64,000 nt of DNA from Paralvinella palmiformis (GCA_025642065.1 JAODUP010000272.1:306001-370000); one strand, 5' to 3'. Positions 11,376-23,704 are shown, counted from the first letter of the stretch. Notes: generated from the letters alone by a model not told the origin. A program made the numbers and translations.

Positions 11376-11562
11376 TATTCATTTATTCATTCATTCATTC
11401 ATTCATTCATTTAGTTAGCTAGTGAGTTGGACAACCAGTCGATCAATGAGTCAGTCAAACAGTCACTCGGATAGTCAAGTAGTTAATCAGTTAGTAATTG
11501 AGTTAATAATTCATTAATCGACCACTCTTAGTCAGTTAGTTAGTAAAATACTCAATGAATAA
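11376..11562. repeat. (ATTC)n and degenerate AGTC/AGTT tetranucleotide tract
   Basis: A clean ATTC run (about 11,380-11,410) passes into 150 bases of decaying four-base words (AGTC, AGTT, AATC, AATG). Confidence 0.8.
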
Positions 11563-11587
11563 GTTTGAGTGATCAATCCGCCAACAA

Positions 11588-11588
<1 letters not shown>

Positions 11589-11635
<47 letters not shown>

Positions 11636-11762
11636 CTGTTTGTTTAAGTGTGGGTATCGATTATGTATGTATGTGTGTGTGTGTGTGTGCGGGTGTATTG
11701 ACTGTGTGTGTTTGTCTGTTTGTGTACATGTTTGTCTGTGTGTACTCGCGCGCGCGACAATA

Positions 11763-11802
<40 letters not shown>
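11589..11802. repeat. (TA)n-(TG)n-(CT)n compound microsatellite
   Basis: TA 11,589-11,623, interrupted TG to about 11,740, a CG-rich hexamer, then CT 11,765-11,802. The ORFs covering it are microsatellite translations. Confidence 0.95.
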
Positions 11803-11805
<3 letters not shown>

Positions 11806-11809
11806 TGTG

Positions 11810-12588
11810 TGTCTAAAACCAAGCCCTCATGCAGACTTTGTCTAATTGAGTTATTTTTTAACTCGTTATCTGTTTTATTTACCTTTGTACAACCAACAGA
11901 GTCCATGCAACATCGTCTGGATCGTTAGGGATCTGATTCTAATTTATTAACGGTTGAGACTCCAAACCACTTTAACATCTCTCCGTGATGTGCTTGTCCT
12001 CCTCATATAAGGCGAAGCTCTGTCCTAGATTTTGACTCCCTGGTCAGACTCTTCTGGATCGAGGTCACCTATAGGAGTGTCCGGTGTTTTGTTCAAGAAT
12101 GATACCTTTCATTGAAATAATTGATTTATAAATACTAAACTCTTTGTGCTCGAACAGTTTGAGCGCCTTTCCATCAACGACTTTGCATTGATGATTTATA
12201 ATGTATCCCATCTCAAGTTGTTCATCATACCACTCGCACCTGCTTTACAAAGGTAGTACTGAATAACAAATTTAATCCGATTATCTTAAACCTGTAAACT
12301 AAATATCTGGGTCGATTACAAGGTGGCGTTCGTATGACATTTTCTGTACGGTAATGATGGTCGTGTATAGTAATGACAGCTTGGTGTGTATAGCATATTA
12401 TGATCTGTCCTAAGGATGACGTTTTGGTATATCTCCGCTGCTTCTCTCCACTCAAGCATCACCGTTATCTCGCTTAATATGGGATGATATAATAGTATCT
12501 GTTTTTACAAGGAATGATTCTACTGTACGTTTATTGTAAACGAAGCATCAATAACTTGACGAATTGTTATGGCAGCTTTCGTCATAAG
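11810..12588. other. Unassigned stretch
   Basis: Single-copy-looking AT-rich DNA. I see no gene, tRNA or mobile element. Confidence 0.4.
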
Positions 12589-12986
12589 TGCTCTCTCTCT
12601 CTCTCTCTCTCTCTCTCAAGCACACACGCATGCACGGACACAAACAAACAAACACACACACAGAGACAATACACACACACACACACACTATCTTTCTCTC
12701 CCTCGTGATATAGTTAGCTGAGGTAATTTCTGGTGAGCTATATGTCTGATCAACTGATGGGTTGTGAGTGAGTTCTCGATGAGTGATAAGCTAATTTGTC
12801 TCATAGGAGCTGATATGTAGTGAGCTAATATCAGAGGAGATAGCTATCTCTCGGTGATGTCTGATGAGACATTGTGTCGTGAGAACTACCATTTGGTAAA
12901 GTAGTCTATCATGAGGTAATATGCCGAACTGATACTCTTGGATTGCATGGCTATTCAATATACAAATGATGAGCTAAACAACATAC

Positions 12987-13023
<37 letters not shown>

Positions 13024-13110
13024 CCCTCTCTCTCTCTCTCTCTCTATGTGTATGATATATGTGTGTGTGTATGTGTACGTGTGTGTGCGCGCCTGTGTGT
13101 GTGATTAGTG

Positions 13111-13145
<35 letters not shown>

Positions 13146-13225
13146 GTGTATGTGTGTGGTGCGTTATGTGTGACGCGTACGTGCGTGTGAGTGCGTCTAT
13201 GCGTGTGAACCAGCTACCCACTTAT
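12589..13225. repeat. Cluster of CT, CA, TA and GT microsatellites
   Basis: CT 12,591-12,617, CA 12,620-12,690, TA 12,987-13,020, CT 13,026-13,045, and GT/TA alternation to 13,225. The sequence between 12,710 and 12,980 is unassigned. Confidence 0.9.
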
Positions 13226-13610
13226 ATATATAGCCCATGAGTGATACAGTTACGATGATATTTCTCTCGACCCTAACATCTCATCACTCAGAGACAGCTT
13301 CAATAAACCACTTGACATTTACCTTTGACGCGAGAAGTTTCTTCTCCTCACAAAGTCTTTCCCCATTTCATTTTATTCCCCCTTGTCAACGCCAAATCTC
13401 GCCCAGAAGTCTCGAACTGAAGTCTCGTCTATGGGTGGCGAGTCTCTGCGGTTGTATCGACGTAACCATGGTGATTAGTATTGGGGAAGATTTAAACGAA
13501 AGAATTTTCATTCTATTTATATGGAGGATTGGCGGGGATGATATATGGTTATTATTATCATCATGATATGTGCTTATTACCGGATGACACAAACTGCCCT
13601 ATTGTCGCTC

Positions 13611-13648
<38 letters not shown>

Positions 13649-14090
13649 TATATATATAGGCCTGTGTGTGTCGTATTGTGTTGCAAGAGAGATACAGAGA
13701 GAGAGAATTAAATTGCATCTAAATTTAGCAATATATAAACACAGTGTTCAGGTGAACGAGTTCACCTTACTTTAGCCATAATGACTACCGTAGAACCTCA
13801 CTAAGACGTTAACCAGATTGTACTTGTGACCAAATTCCAAGTCTTCTCACTCTCAGCCAGTAAGCTGATTGCTAGAATTTCAATTACTCGGAGAAGACAA
13901 TATACTGAAGTAGAATGTCTACCTCCCGCGGCGACGATTGTTTGAAGACGAGGATGAGGGATGAGGCGTATGTTATAATCTATATATAGTATTAATTATT
14001 TTAGGTAAAGATTTGGGGTTACCTTTGTTGATACACGAGTGTTGGCGGCAGGAGTTGTTTGATTTTAACGACTATTATTTATTGAGCGAT
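13226..14090. other. Unassigned stretch with a 109-codon ORF
   Basis: The ORF at 13,237-13,566 (plus) has no recognisable motif and no signal peptide. The minus strand is also partly open. A TA tract lies at 13,614-13,658. I do not call a gene. Confidence 0.35.
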
Positions 14091-14094
14091 TGAT

Positions 14095-14189
14095 AGGTAG
14101 ATTAACACACATATAGATAGATAGATAAATAGAGAGATAGATAGATAGATAAGATAGAATAGATAGATGGATGGATGGATAATGAATAA

Positions 14190-14229
<40 letters not shown>

Positions 14230-14413
14230 GAAAAGACAGAAATATAGATAGATAATAAATAGATAGATAAATACAAGATAGATATAATATGATAAAGATA
14301 GACAAATAGATTGAAGCTAGATAGATGGATATATAGGTGGGTAGATTGAACACATAGAGCGATAGATAGATAAACAGTTGATAGATAAATAGATAGGTAG
14401 ATTATTTTAATAT

Positions 14414-14457
<44 letters not shown>

Positions 14458-14475
14458 AAAAAGAGAGAGAGAGAG
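14095..14475. repeat. (GATA)n with TA tracts and A/GA run
   Basis: About 300 bases of GATA/GATG tetranucleotides interrupted by TA (14,191-14,220). A second TA tract (14,418-14,452), a run of A and a GA run follow. The minus-strand Tyr/Ile/Ser ORFs are repeat translations. Confidence 0.95.
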
Positions 14476-14494
14476 AGAGATAATTATAATCTTG

Positions 14495-15800
14495 AAATGA
14501 TAAAATTAGAGTAATCAACCAAATCTACATCCTCTTCTGCTGATTTCATGTGTAACTGGACACATCAAATCATTGGAGTTGCATAGCAAGCGTCTTCACA
14601 CGATCAGCATTACGCCTTTTTCGAGAACAAACACTTAGAACAATTTCCTCATGGTCATCTTTTAGCTTAAACTGTGACCTGGATTCTTCTAAAGTTGCGA
14701 TCGTTCTAATCGCGTAACATAATAGTGTCTCTTATACGTGTCTCTAATACGTATTTCTTTTTATGCCGATGATCCCATTATACATCTTGAATGTCCTTTT
14801 TATCCATTCAGTTGCCCGATCAGCAGAGATTTGGTTGAATCGCCATATGGTCCTCTTCGCTACAATATTTCCATGAAGAAACTCTGCATGGACTCCTGAT
14901 TCTATCTTCTCGAGGGGTTTCATTTCTGCAAAGTAAATTGGCCCCCATCGTGTATAGTTTGTGTGGTCATATATTTTGAGTTATGGCATCTTCCAGTTGC
15001 CATCCCTCTCAGATCTGATGAAGTCGATCAAGATCTCAACCATGCTCATATAAGCTGACCACAACATGAAGTTTGGATTATGAGAGTGCGCTTAGTCAAA
15101 CTCCTCCATGAGGGACTCTACCTACGCACTACGAAGTGCATCTGACATATGGTCGATTGCAGTGGAGAGTTTTGCTCTATGGTCAGCGTTCTTGTGCTTC
15201 TTAAATACCTGACCTAGACTTTGGGCGAAAACCTTAACTGCCATATAATTTTCATGGCCATGTTCAGCCACCCATGAGTTGAACATTGGCCACCTGAGGC
15301 GCCAGAGAGCTTTGTATGTAAGTTGATTTCCTCTGAGAGCATGGTAGTAGGCCTTGCCATCCAGCATAGTCTGAGTAGTTTTGGCTGCATATACACCTGT
15401 CTCATTCCATAGATCATCCAGTCCTGTACTATCTATGTGTTGGCCAATGCTTTGAAGAAGTTGAAGCAGATATGGAGTCCATCCATGAGAAAGATGACAC
15501 TTTCAAACTTATGATTTTCCCACATCAGTTCCTCGCTCCTGCTGTATAGAGGTTGGTCAGCAATAATTATTGTATACTACTGAGCCAAGTTGTGTGAAAT
15601 GGCCATAAAACGACTGATCACGATGGTGGGTGTATCATTGTTATCTGCTGGTGCCTGTAGAATGGGCAGCTTCGATGCGAATGTTACATGAGGCTTAGTG
15701 ACACTGGTGGCTTCGTTCATTGCTCCCAAGGAAGGACCAGGGTGTTTGTTGGTGATGTGTGGCCTAATCTACATGTACCGGTACATATAATGACCAACAT
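14495..15800 (-). pseudogene. Broken copy of an uncharacterised multicopy protein family
   Basis: The minus strand shows a long decayed coding sequence in at least four open pieces separated by stops and frameshifts. Reading from high to low coordinate there is a segment with ADQPLYSRSEELMWEN and then LMDGLHICFNFFKALAN (about 15,590-15,440). Next is the longest clean piece (15,367-15,122) with MLDGKAYYHALRGNQLTYKA and ALWRLRWPMF. It is followed by a part with SHNPNFMLW and DFIRSERDGNW (about 15,090-14,985), then DHTNYTRWGPIYFAEM and RRFN-type segments (about 14,970-14,830). I recall this pattern as a protein present in many copies in corals, molluscs and other invertebrates, usually with no assigned function and likely carried by a mobile element. 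The function is unknown to me. It directly abuts the LINE at 15,869. Confidence 0.65.
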
Positions 15801-15866
15801 CTTCAGGATTGTGTATAAAATGGCTAAAAATAAACTAATTGTATACTAGGGTAGATTTAAAATAGC

Positions 15867-15868
<2 letters not shown>

Positions 15869-15902
<34 letters not shown>

Positions 15903-18810
15903 TTAATAATGTATATTTAATAAAGCGCCCTTACTAGCAGTAGCCATTCAAAGGCACTGTACAAATAATATGTAATATAATAATACCCCAATTTAATATG
16001 TCCGGAAAAACACTATAACAGATTTAAAAGATAGTTATTATGTATCTGTGAAAGTGACCTTGAACAGGTGTGTTTTTTGAAAGGATTAAAAAAGTTCAAA
16101 GTTAGCCAATGTAGGTTTTGAAGAATTGGGATGATATGATAATATTTTTGAGTATTTGTTACTATGCGAGCTGCACTATTCTGAATTCGCTGAAGGCGAT
16201 TGATGCTATAATCAGATATACTATATAACAGGGAGTTACAATAGTCTATACGAGATGTAACAAAGGCATGAACTACGGTTACAAGTGCTTCTCGTGTCAA
16301 CAATGCTTTTAAACAGTGGATGTTCTTAAGATGCGAGTAGGCAGCTCAGTATACTGATGTGACATGTTCATACATGGTCAAAAATAACCCCTAGATTTTG
16401 TACTGACTGATTAGGGGTAATCGAAGTTGCGTACATTTGTAATTCTGGTGACGTTAGGGATTTAACACAATGTATATCCATAGCCGAATATCAGTAATTC
16501 TAAATTATTTAAGGAAAAAGAGGAACTAACTCTTTGTCAGGATCCAGTGATATATACAACTGTGTGTCATCAGCATACAAGTGGTATTTAATCCCATATT
16601 GCGGCGAAATGATCCCAAGAGGATGGGTATGCTTTGTGAAAACCAGAGTAACAAGAACTGAACCTTGTGGTACACCAGATAACAAAAACTGAATGTCAGA
16701 TAAAATACCATGAACAGACACTCTCTGGGAGCGTTGTTCTAGATAATGTCGAAACCATTCAATTAATTTACCTGACAGACCGAACATGTCTTATAACCTA
16801 GAGTAAAGTACATTATGGTCAACTGTATCAAATGCAGCAGACAGGTCCAGAAGAACTAGTATTACTGGATTACCTTATCAATTGACATCATAATATTATT
16901 TTGTACCCTAACCAAGGCTGTTTCAGTGCTGTGACCACTTTTATAGGTAGACTGTAGTGATTCAGTAAGGTTATTATTGATTTAATATTTGTTTAGATTG
17001 AAAGCAACTGCCTTTTCTATAACTTTAGATAAAAATGTAAGATTTGAAACTGGTCTGTAATTGTTTAGAATATTACAGTATAAACTGTGATTTTGTATTA
17101 ATGGCTTTACACGGGCAGCTTTCATGGATCTTGGGAAAATACCCAGAGACAATGATTTATTAACTATATTTGTAATTGGGCTTATCAGAACATCCAGACA
17201 ATCTTTCACAAGCCATGTAGGCATAGGATTAACTGCACAGATGGCATTAGATGACCTTTTCAGCAACTCACTATATATATTTAATATTTTTTGACATCAG
17301 AAATTATTAAAACAATGGACCATATCTTTATCTGAGTTGAAAATATGTGGAAGGTCAGTTTGACTTTTATGTTATACTTTATTCACAACACTGAAAAGTC
17401 CTTTGATTTCGCTTCGATGCTTTGGTGTTTTTATTATAACATTAAGATATAGCAGAGGCAAGAGTATTTTTAACTAGAATTTTACTGACCTTAAACATTT
17501 CATATGTCTTTAAAGGTGCGTGTTCATCTACAATCTCTCTCAATGTACTATCATACAGATCCACCAGATGATCCACATCATCCAATGGATCCAATACCTG
17601 AGAAGAAACATGCAGATCAGCAAGAAAAACCTCCTTGTCAATCGACTTATATTTTCTATATGAAATAACTTCAAATGAAACATATTGTTTCTGTAGAGAT
17701 ACATTACTGTTAATCAGGAAATGATCAGACAGCATAGAAGACACAGACACACCCATAATCAAATTGTCTTGATCACTAGAGATGACAAGATCTAAGATGT
17801 GACCATGTCTGTGTGTTCTTTCTTGGACATGCTGCCTGAGATTGGAAGATCTAAGAATGTCAGCCAGTTTTTGGTATCGGCATTCCTCTGGAAATCCCAA
17901 TGTATATTGAAATCACCTAAGATCAACAGATGACCACTGTTGGTGGCAAGAGAGTCAACAAATTACGAAATTTCTTTGAAGAAATCTGCTGCTTTCAGGC
18001 CATTTTTCTTAGTGAGGTGTAATCGCTAGATAATAGCTACACGAACACTTATCCCCCCCCCCCCAGTACAAAAGTCAGTTGGTAATTTTCAAAAGTCTTG
18101 GCCTGAAAGCGCAAATGGGTTTCACTCTTCAAAGAATCACTGAGAAGAATGCCGACTCCATCCATCATTCTTATGAATCCGAGCTGGATGATGGAATGAA
18201 TATCCAGCTGGAGTCACATCACCAACAATATTTTGGTCTGAAACGTTACCAGTCAGCCAAGTTTCTGTAATGACCAGAGCATCAAGATCCATAACCTTAA
18301 CAACATCAGATATTTCATCAGATTTATTACAGATCGACTAAATATTTACAAGACCAATACTTACATTGTGTACAGCTATGCCATTATAAGGTGTTATTGG
18401 CACATTGTTCAAATTAGTTACGTCCGACCCCATTCGCTTTGGATGCTTTCCACTAAGCGGGCGCATCGCTAAACAAATGCTATTACCACCATTGGATCGC
18501 AAGGCATGAATTCATTAAAATTATAAAAATAAAATAAATGAAAAACAAACAAAAACCTTGCATAAGCCAAAAACGGGTTATTGTGGTAAACACTAGAGTG
18601 GGCGATAATATAGGGTGTCAAATGATTAGTTAAAAAGAAAATACAAGAAGTGCAAAATAATTAAATATAATCAACTCATACTAATATAAATTAAATCTAT
18701 ATTACATAACTTGCAAAATACACCAGTTTAACTTATCTAATAGCTGAACTAGCCGATAAATATTCCGGTGCGATTACATCGAGAAACGGTCGTATTTCCC
18801 GGCATCACAT
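15869..18810 (-). mobile_element. LINE (endonuclease + reverse transcriptase), decayed, about 2.9 kb
   Basis: Minus-strand non-LTR retrotransposon. From its 5' side (high coordinate) there is an ORF start region around 18,480, then apurinic-endonuclease pieces including GDFNIHW (about 17,917-17,897) and HILDLVIS...LSDHF (17,900-17,442). A linker reads PTWLVKDCLDVLISP (17,266-16,982). The RT follows, with AAFDTVDH (about 16,850), VPQGS and YADD (16,577-16,566), then VTSRIDYCNSLL (16,303-16,013) and a 3' UTR ending in an AAT/ATT tail at 15,869-15,905. Stops, frameshifts and internal deletions are present: the part between YADD and the C-terminal domain is shortened, and the end of the ORF is missing. 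By domain order and 3' tail it is of the CR1/L2/Jockey kind; the clade is inference. It cannot be active. The right edge is deduced from the duplicated flanking sequence, see findings. Confidence 0.9.
18055..18064. repeat. C-run inside the LINE
   Basis: A run of about 10-11 C residues interrupts the endonuclease region of the LINE; probably slippage after insertion. Confidence 0.7.
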
Positions 18811-18814
18811 AAAT

Positions 18815-19440
18815 GGCTTCAGTATGCTTGAAAACATAGAAATAGACACCAAGATGACTCAAATCGAATGATTATATCAACATTTGTGTAATGCCATTTG
18901 GATTTTCAAATAATGTTGTGCCAACTATCATGCTTCTGCTTCACTTATAAGCTACTTGAACAGATAAACTTGTGTAAACGCCATTTTTACCTTCGTGACT
19001 TTTATGACCGTGAAAATGACAGTGAAACCTAAAAATTACAATGACATCCACCCACATCTTTTTTGTCATCCTATGAATGATTGATTCCACGTGGATGTCT
19101 GATATTAACAAACGATGACGTTAAACACATTTCTACGGGCCTTTTCCATGTTTGGCTCGTCCACTATAAGGATTGTGTTTAAAATGTCTAAAAGTTAAGT
19201 AATAGCATACTGGAAAGGATTTAGGATAGGTTCAGCATGCTTGTAAAAAAATACGAAATAGACACCAAGATTATTCAAATCGAATGAGTACATGCAAAGG
19301 TATATATAAAAAGTACAAAATTAGCCGCCATTTCGTGAAAAAAAATTATTCCTATGAATTATTGATTCTACACGGATATCTGCTATTAACAAACGATGCC
19401 GCAACAAACTTTTCTTGGGGCCTTTTCCAAGTTTGGCTGG
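18815..19440. repeat. Tandem pair of unidentified repeat units
   Basis: Two direct copies, about 18,815-19,185 and 19,212-19,440. They share a stretch beginning CAGTATGCTTG, then AATAGACACCAAGAT...TCAAATCGAATGA, a shared end GAT-TATTAACAAACGATG, and GGGCCTTTTCCA-GTTTGGCT. The second copy is shortened in the middle. The words preceding the second copy (GGATTGTGTTTAAAATG at 19,168) also occur just left of the LINE (15,811-15,868). The LINE therefore sits inside the first unit. Confidence 0.7.
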
Positions 19441-20345
19441 TGCACATATAAATACATGTATCATAAAACACAATATCCACAATATTCTCAAATATCTATA
19501 TTTTCAACATTTAGACACCTTAATGTTATATCAGCCGAATATCAGCTATCTGTTTCTCGGAAATATAGTCACATTAAATATTATGTCATATCATATGCTA
19601 TTAACAAGCTTAGGGCCATTTATAATAAAACGGAATTTCCGGATATCAATAATTAGTTGACAATAACTTTATAGGTACCGAGTTTAACATATTATGTTTT
19701 AATTTATATATATCTAGTAGATAGTTCAATGGAATGTATTCACTGTTATATGTATCAAAAATAGGTCACATGGGGTTAACACGAGGAACACTCAAATTAT
19801 ATGATAATGTGTAATATTCTAACATTGATTGATGTTCGCTTTCTGTTGTGATTAATACAGTGTGCACAGGTACATTTATGAGATAATGTCATCCTGTGTG
19901 AATCAGAACACATTTTAATTAAGTGTTCAGTTTAATACTCCTTAGAGTATTTCATTATTAATATTATTATTATTATTATTATTATTTATTATAATACAAT
20001 AACAAAGACCATATATAACTAATGGGTTATATTGACGATAAAAATAAGAAAACAATTACATCTCAGAACATATATAACTACAAATACCAAACGTGACTCA
20101 AGAGACCTTTCTATAAATATATTTATATGTCCATTTTCGCTTATTGATAATAATAATATTCCACAAATATGATGCTTCGACTAAGAATATTCCATGACGA
20201 TTGCGCCTAAGGCAAGTAGGTCGGATAACTAGAACAACGTTCCTGAATGATCACATTATGGAAGGTTTATATGATATTTGATCATTTTGTTTTTCAAATT
20301 AAATTTATTACATTTCAAATATTTATTATGAGATCAATATATAGG
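19441..20345. other. Unassigned AT-rich stretch
   Basis: No gene is seen. An ATT run lies at 19,958-19,986. Confidence 0.4.
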
Positions 20346-20394
20346 TCAACAAAGGTATAATCTAAAAACCAACAGAAGAAATAGTATTATGATG

Positions 20395-20590
20395 ATAGTC
20401 TTCATCATTATACCTATCATCACCATTATAACCATAACCGTAATATTCATTATCATCATCATCATCATCATTATCATCATCATCGTCATCAACATCATCA
20501 CCATCATTAACAACAATAACAACAACAACAACACTACCAACGACAACACCAACTAATACTAATGTTAGTAATTCGATAACAACATTGACA
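20395..20590. repeat. (CAT)n/(AAC)n trinucleotide tract
   Basis: CAT/CGT triplets followed by AAC triplets. Both strands are open as triplet artefacts. Confidence 0.9.
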
Positions 20591-20679
20591 ACAATCATCA
20601 TTACAAGGCGTAGACTAAAGACTTTATGCCTAACGAAATCTAATTCCTTAGATATGATGTTCGCCGTTCTGGCTGGAAG

Positions 20680-20903
20680 CCTCCATGGCCTAATCGGTAT
20701 CGCGGTTGGCCGCCGATCTATAGAACCTCGGTTCGAACCCCGATCGGGCTATGTCAGAAGGGTGTTTCATCTTTCAATTCGCCTTATTACCTTTGGAGGT
20801 TGCTAGGCCCCGTTAGCCTACCTTGTGCACTAATGTGGGCGTAAAACATGGCAGCAACATTCGACTTCAGGCTGCGAAACAAACAAACAAACAAACAAAC
20901 AAA
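20680..20903 (+). mobile_element. tRNA-derived SINE, family 1 (best-preserved copy)
   Basis: A tRNA-like head contains an A box (TGGCCTAATCGG) and a clean B box (GGTTCGAACCC). The body contains CAGAAGGGTGTTTCATCTTT and TTAGCCTACCTTGTGCAC, and the element ends in an (AAAC)n tail at 20,878-20,902. RNA polymerase III transcription and LINE-driven mobility are what is known for such elements. Two more copies and several relics are in this window. Confidence 0.9.
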
Positions 20904-20909
20904 TCAATC

Positions 20910-21325
20910 AAACGAACAAATGAACAAGAAATATCAGTTTTGTTTATGAAGATATCAGCTTGTCACTTTTTACGTCGGATATATATCAGCTTTGTCAATA
21001 TTAACTTAGACCGTAATCTTCTTGGTTCAGTCAACTCTCGATTCATCAAAACATCGATTAACCTGTCTGCAAATGGATCTCGTAGCCATTACATCAAATA
21101 TGCGAATCAGTGGTGGATTATCCGGATTCCTGGTTACCTGGATCGTTACCTAGGATCTTCTAACAATCCAGACTTTTTTTTAAATTCTCTTTGCGGCGTA
21201 TATTTAACGATAATATTCTTCAGATAAATAAATAGCATCAGCTTTTTTCTAATAAGATGTTTTGGAATTTGTCGTACACCGTTTTTGAATGAATCATATT
21301 ATTAAAGGCGCTTTATTAGATCCAC

Positions 21326-21362
<37 letters not shown>

Positions 21363-21665
21363 TATTTTAATTTTTTATTCGGCCGTAACTTATAAATAAT
21401 GGATTTAAATATTATGAAAAAAAGTACTATGGAAAATCACAAAATAAAGTGAGTGTGTCTCTCAGTACGAAAAGGTGAATCACAAACGCAGTAATAAAAT
21501 AGACATTTCTATAAAATGTCATCGGGTTTCAGGGAAATGAAAATATTCGTTAACCAAATGTTCCCAGACATTGCACTTAGAAGAGATGTTTGTGTAGGTA
21601 CAGATATCACCTACGACACAGTCAATAGATGTAGTAATATAATGAAATACTTCGAACTATTTTTA

Positions 21666-21707
<42 letters not shown>

Positions 21708-22850
21708 TGGCTCTGGTTCAGAGTACCAAAACCCAGCCATCCAAACTAATCCACACATCCGCAAATCCATTCAATCATAAACCTATACATAGATAAGTAT
21801 ATACATACATCAACTTATACATCATTACATCTATGACTAGATGAACCTAAACAATGATAATGTTTCCTGGTGAATCATCAGGTGAAGGGATAAGATCATC
21901 CGCTTCTTGAACCCTACAAATGCATCATCTGAAGGTGTATTTGCGTGCGCGCGCGCTTGTGTGTGTGCATCTGTTTACGTGTATTCGTGTTTGAGTGTGT
22001 GTTTGTGTAATATATCTTAAAACACTCGTAGCAAAACTATTATAAGCAATTAGTCAGACAATTCTCACGGCGAGAGAGGCCTCATCAGCTAGTCAGTCAA
22101 TTCAGCGTTTCACTGAACATCATAATGGCTCTAGTCACACAGGAAAGAAAGTGCAAATGTTAATCCAATGTAATTCGGTAAGATCTTAGTCACGTAACGC
22201 AATATTAGAAATATATGCTAGTACGAGTTCAATCAACCCCAGATCAATACAAAATGTGTTATCCATATGTAAGACTATTCTCTAAGTTGATTTCTCTGAC
22301 AAGGAGATGTACGAGGTCTCGAACCTGGATACAAACTTATCATCGTCGATATCAAATTGTTTATCTGTAACTCTAGGTAGAATAACATCCCCTGTTTACT
22401 AAGACATAATTTATGTAACAAACATCTGGTTAGCTATATCAGTCTATCAGTGAGCTGATCCCGCCCACAAACTGATTGTTTATCAGAGTTCGATGAGACA
22501 GATAGGTGTTAATCAACCATATAACCTTATCCATCTTTAACTAATAATATATATACAAAGCTTGTATAATATTCAATGAATGATTCCTGTTTGTCGACAA
22601 TTTATATTTCTGCGAACTGAAGCATGAAGTCAGTCGACCTCAGGATGCTATAGTCTACATAATTGACTTGGTAATCATCCAGACAAAACCGACCTGAATT
22701 TAAGCCATAATTAAAATGTTGCCTTTTTACAGCTGTTTTATACTCATGATACGCCATGGTGTTAGTGGTCTGTTGGCGCCATAAGATAAGTCATGGAACA
22801 GTCTAACCGTAGACGATAGTTGTCACGGAGACAGATACATATCACCGTAA
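20910..22850. other. Unassigned stretch with microsatellites
   Basis: ATT run 21,328-21,362, preceded by GGCGCTTTATTAGA, a LINE-3'-end-like word. TA tract 21,668-21,705 and GC/GT tract 21,945-22,010. No gene is supported. A CTGATGAG hairpin on the minus strand near 22,066-22,093 is discussed in findings. Confidence 0.4.
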
Positions 22851-22859
22851 TAGCTCTAT

Positions 22860-23378
22860 CCATTGACCTAAAAGAAAACTAGACCGAACGCGGCGCCGAT
22901 TTGATGGCAAACAGGTCCCAACTTCCGGTCGAGGAAATAGGAACGCAGACTGGAAAAATCAGGTTTATAAACGTAGTGAATTATTGTTGTATCGCTGGTT
23001 ACATAAGCCGTGTGCATAGAAATACAAACGGGATGACTTTTCATCGGTAAGTATAAGGAACACATTTAAAATAGCTATTAAAGCGGGGTTTTTGGGCGGG
23101 AAATTAAGCTTAACTGTTATTTTATTTAGTCTGTACGACAACCCCCGGCCTATCTCTGGCGTTTGGTCCCAATTAAACTAGGTCTACGGACTTATATTAG
23201 GAGAGGAATAATACAGATTATCTGCATCACAATAAATGTCCGTATTCGTAGGTTCAAAACTCGAAGCGCAGCCGCTTCAACGTTGCTGTTTCACCTACCG
23301 GAAGTCGGCGCTGTTTGGTCATGGCGGCCCAATCAAACACCACTGATTGCTCGGTCTAGTTTTCTTTTAGATCAATGG
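22860..23378. mobile_element. 519-bp terminal-inverted-repeat element (MITE-like)
   Basis: The ends form a 28-bp inverted repeat with one mismatch (left CCATTGACCTAAAAG...GACCGA at 22,860-22,887; right arm 23,351-23,378). The flanks CTCTAT (22,854-22,859) and TTCTAT (23,379-23,384) may be a 6-bp target-site duplication with one difference. Weaker inverted similarity continues inward to the mirror-image ACTTCCGG (22,921) and CCGGAAGT (23,298) and a nearby CAAACAG. There is no transposase. The interior is more GC-rich than its surroundings. Small ORFs on both strands (22,868-23,065 minus; 23,163-23,396 plus) are not supported as genes. Confidence 0.75.
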
Positions 23379-23559
23379 TTCTATCATTCGTTGTGACTGT
23401 ATGTTATAGTTTAGTGATAACAAAACGGAAGGACTTTCAAAAAGACAGTAGACGTGTTTGTGTTTAATAATACAGCTAACGCTACCGTAGAGTTACATCC
23501 CAGCAGAATGTAGTTGAAAGTAAACGACTCGTTATCAAATAGCGTTATGAAGAGAGTCT

Positions 23560-23597
<38 letters not shown>

Positions 23598-23702
23598 TGC
23601 ACACACACACATACATACGCAGACACACACACCCACGCACGCATCTACGCATGCACACGCACGCACGCATGCACACACACACACACACACAGAAAGAGAG
23701 AG
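23560..23702. repeat. (CA)n with GCACGCAT interruptions
   Basis: CA microsatellite with CG and TG variants, ending in a GA run. Confidence 0.95.
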
Positions 23703-23704
23703 AG

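Noticed and set aside
13237..13566. 109-codon ORF
   Set aside because: No motif, both strands partly open, no context.
20685..20760. Possible tRNA gene
   Set aside because: A and B boxes are present, but no proper cloverleaf is visible and the SINE body and (AAAC)n tail follow; it is a SINE head. The same applies to the heads at 24.77, 26.84, 45.06 and 57.5 kb.
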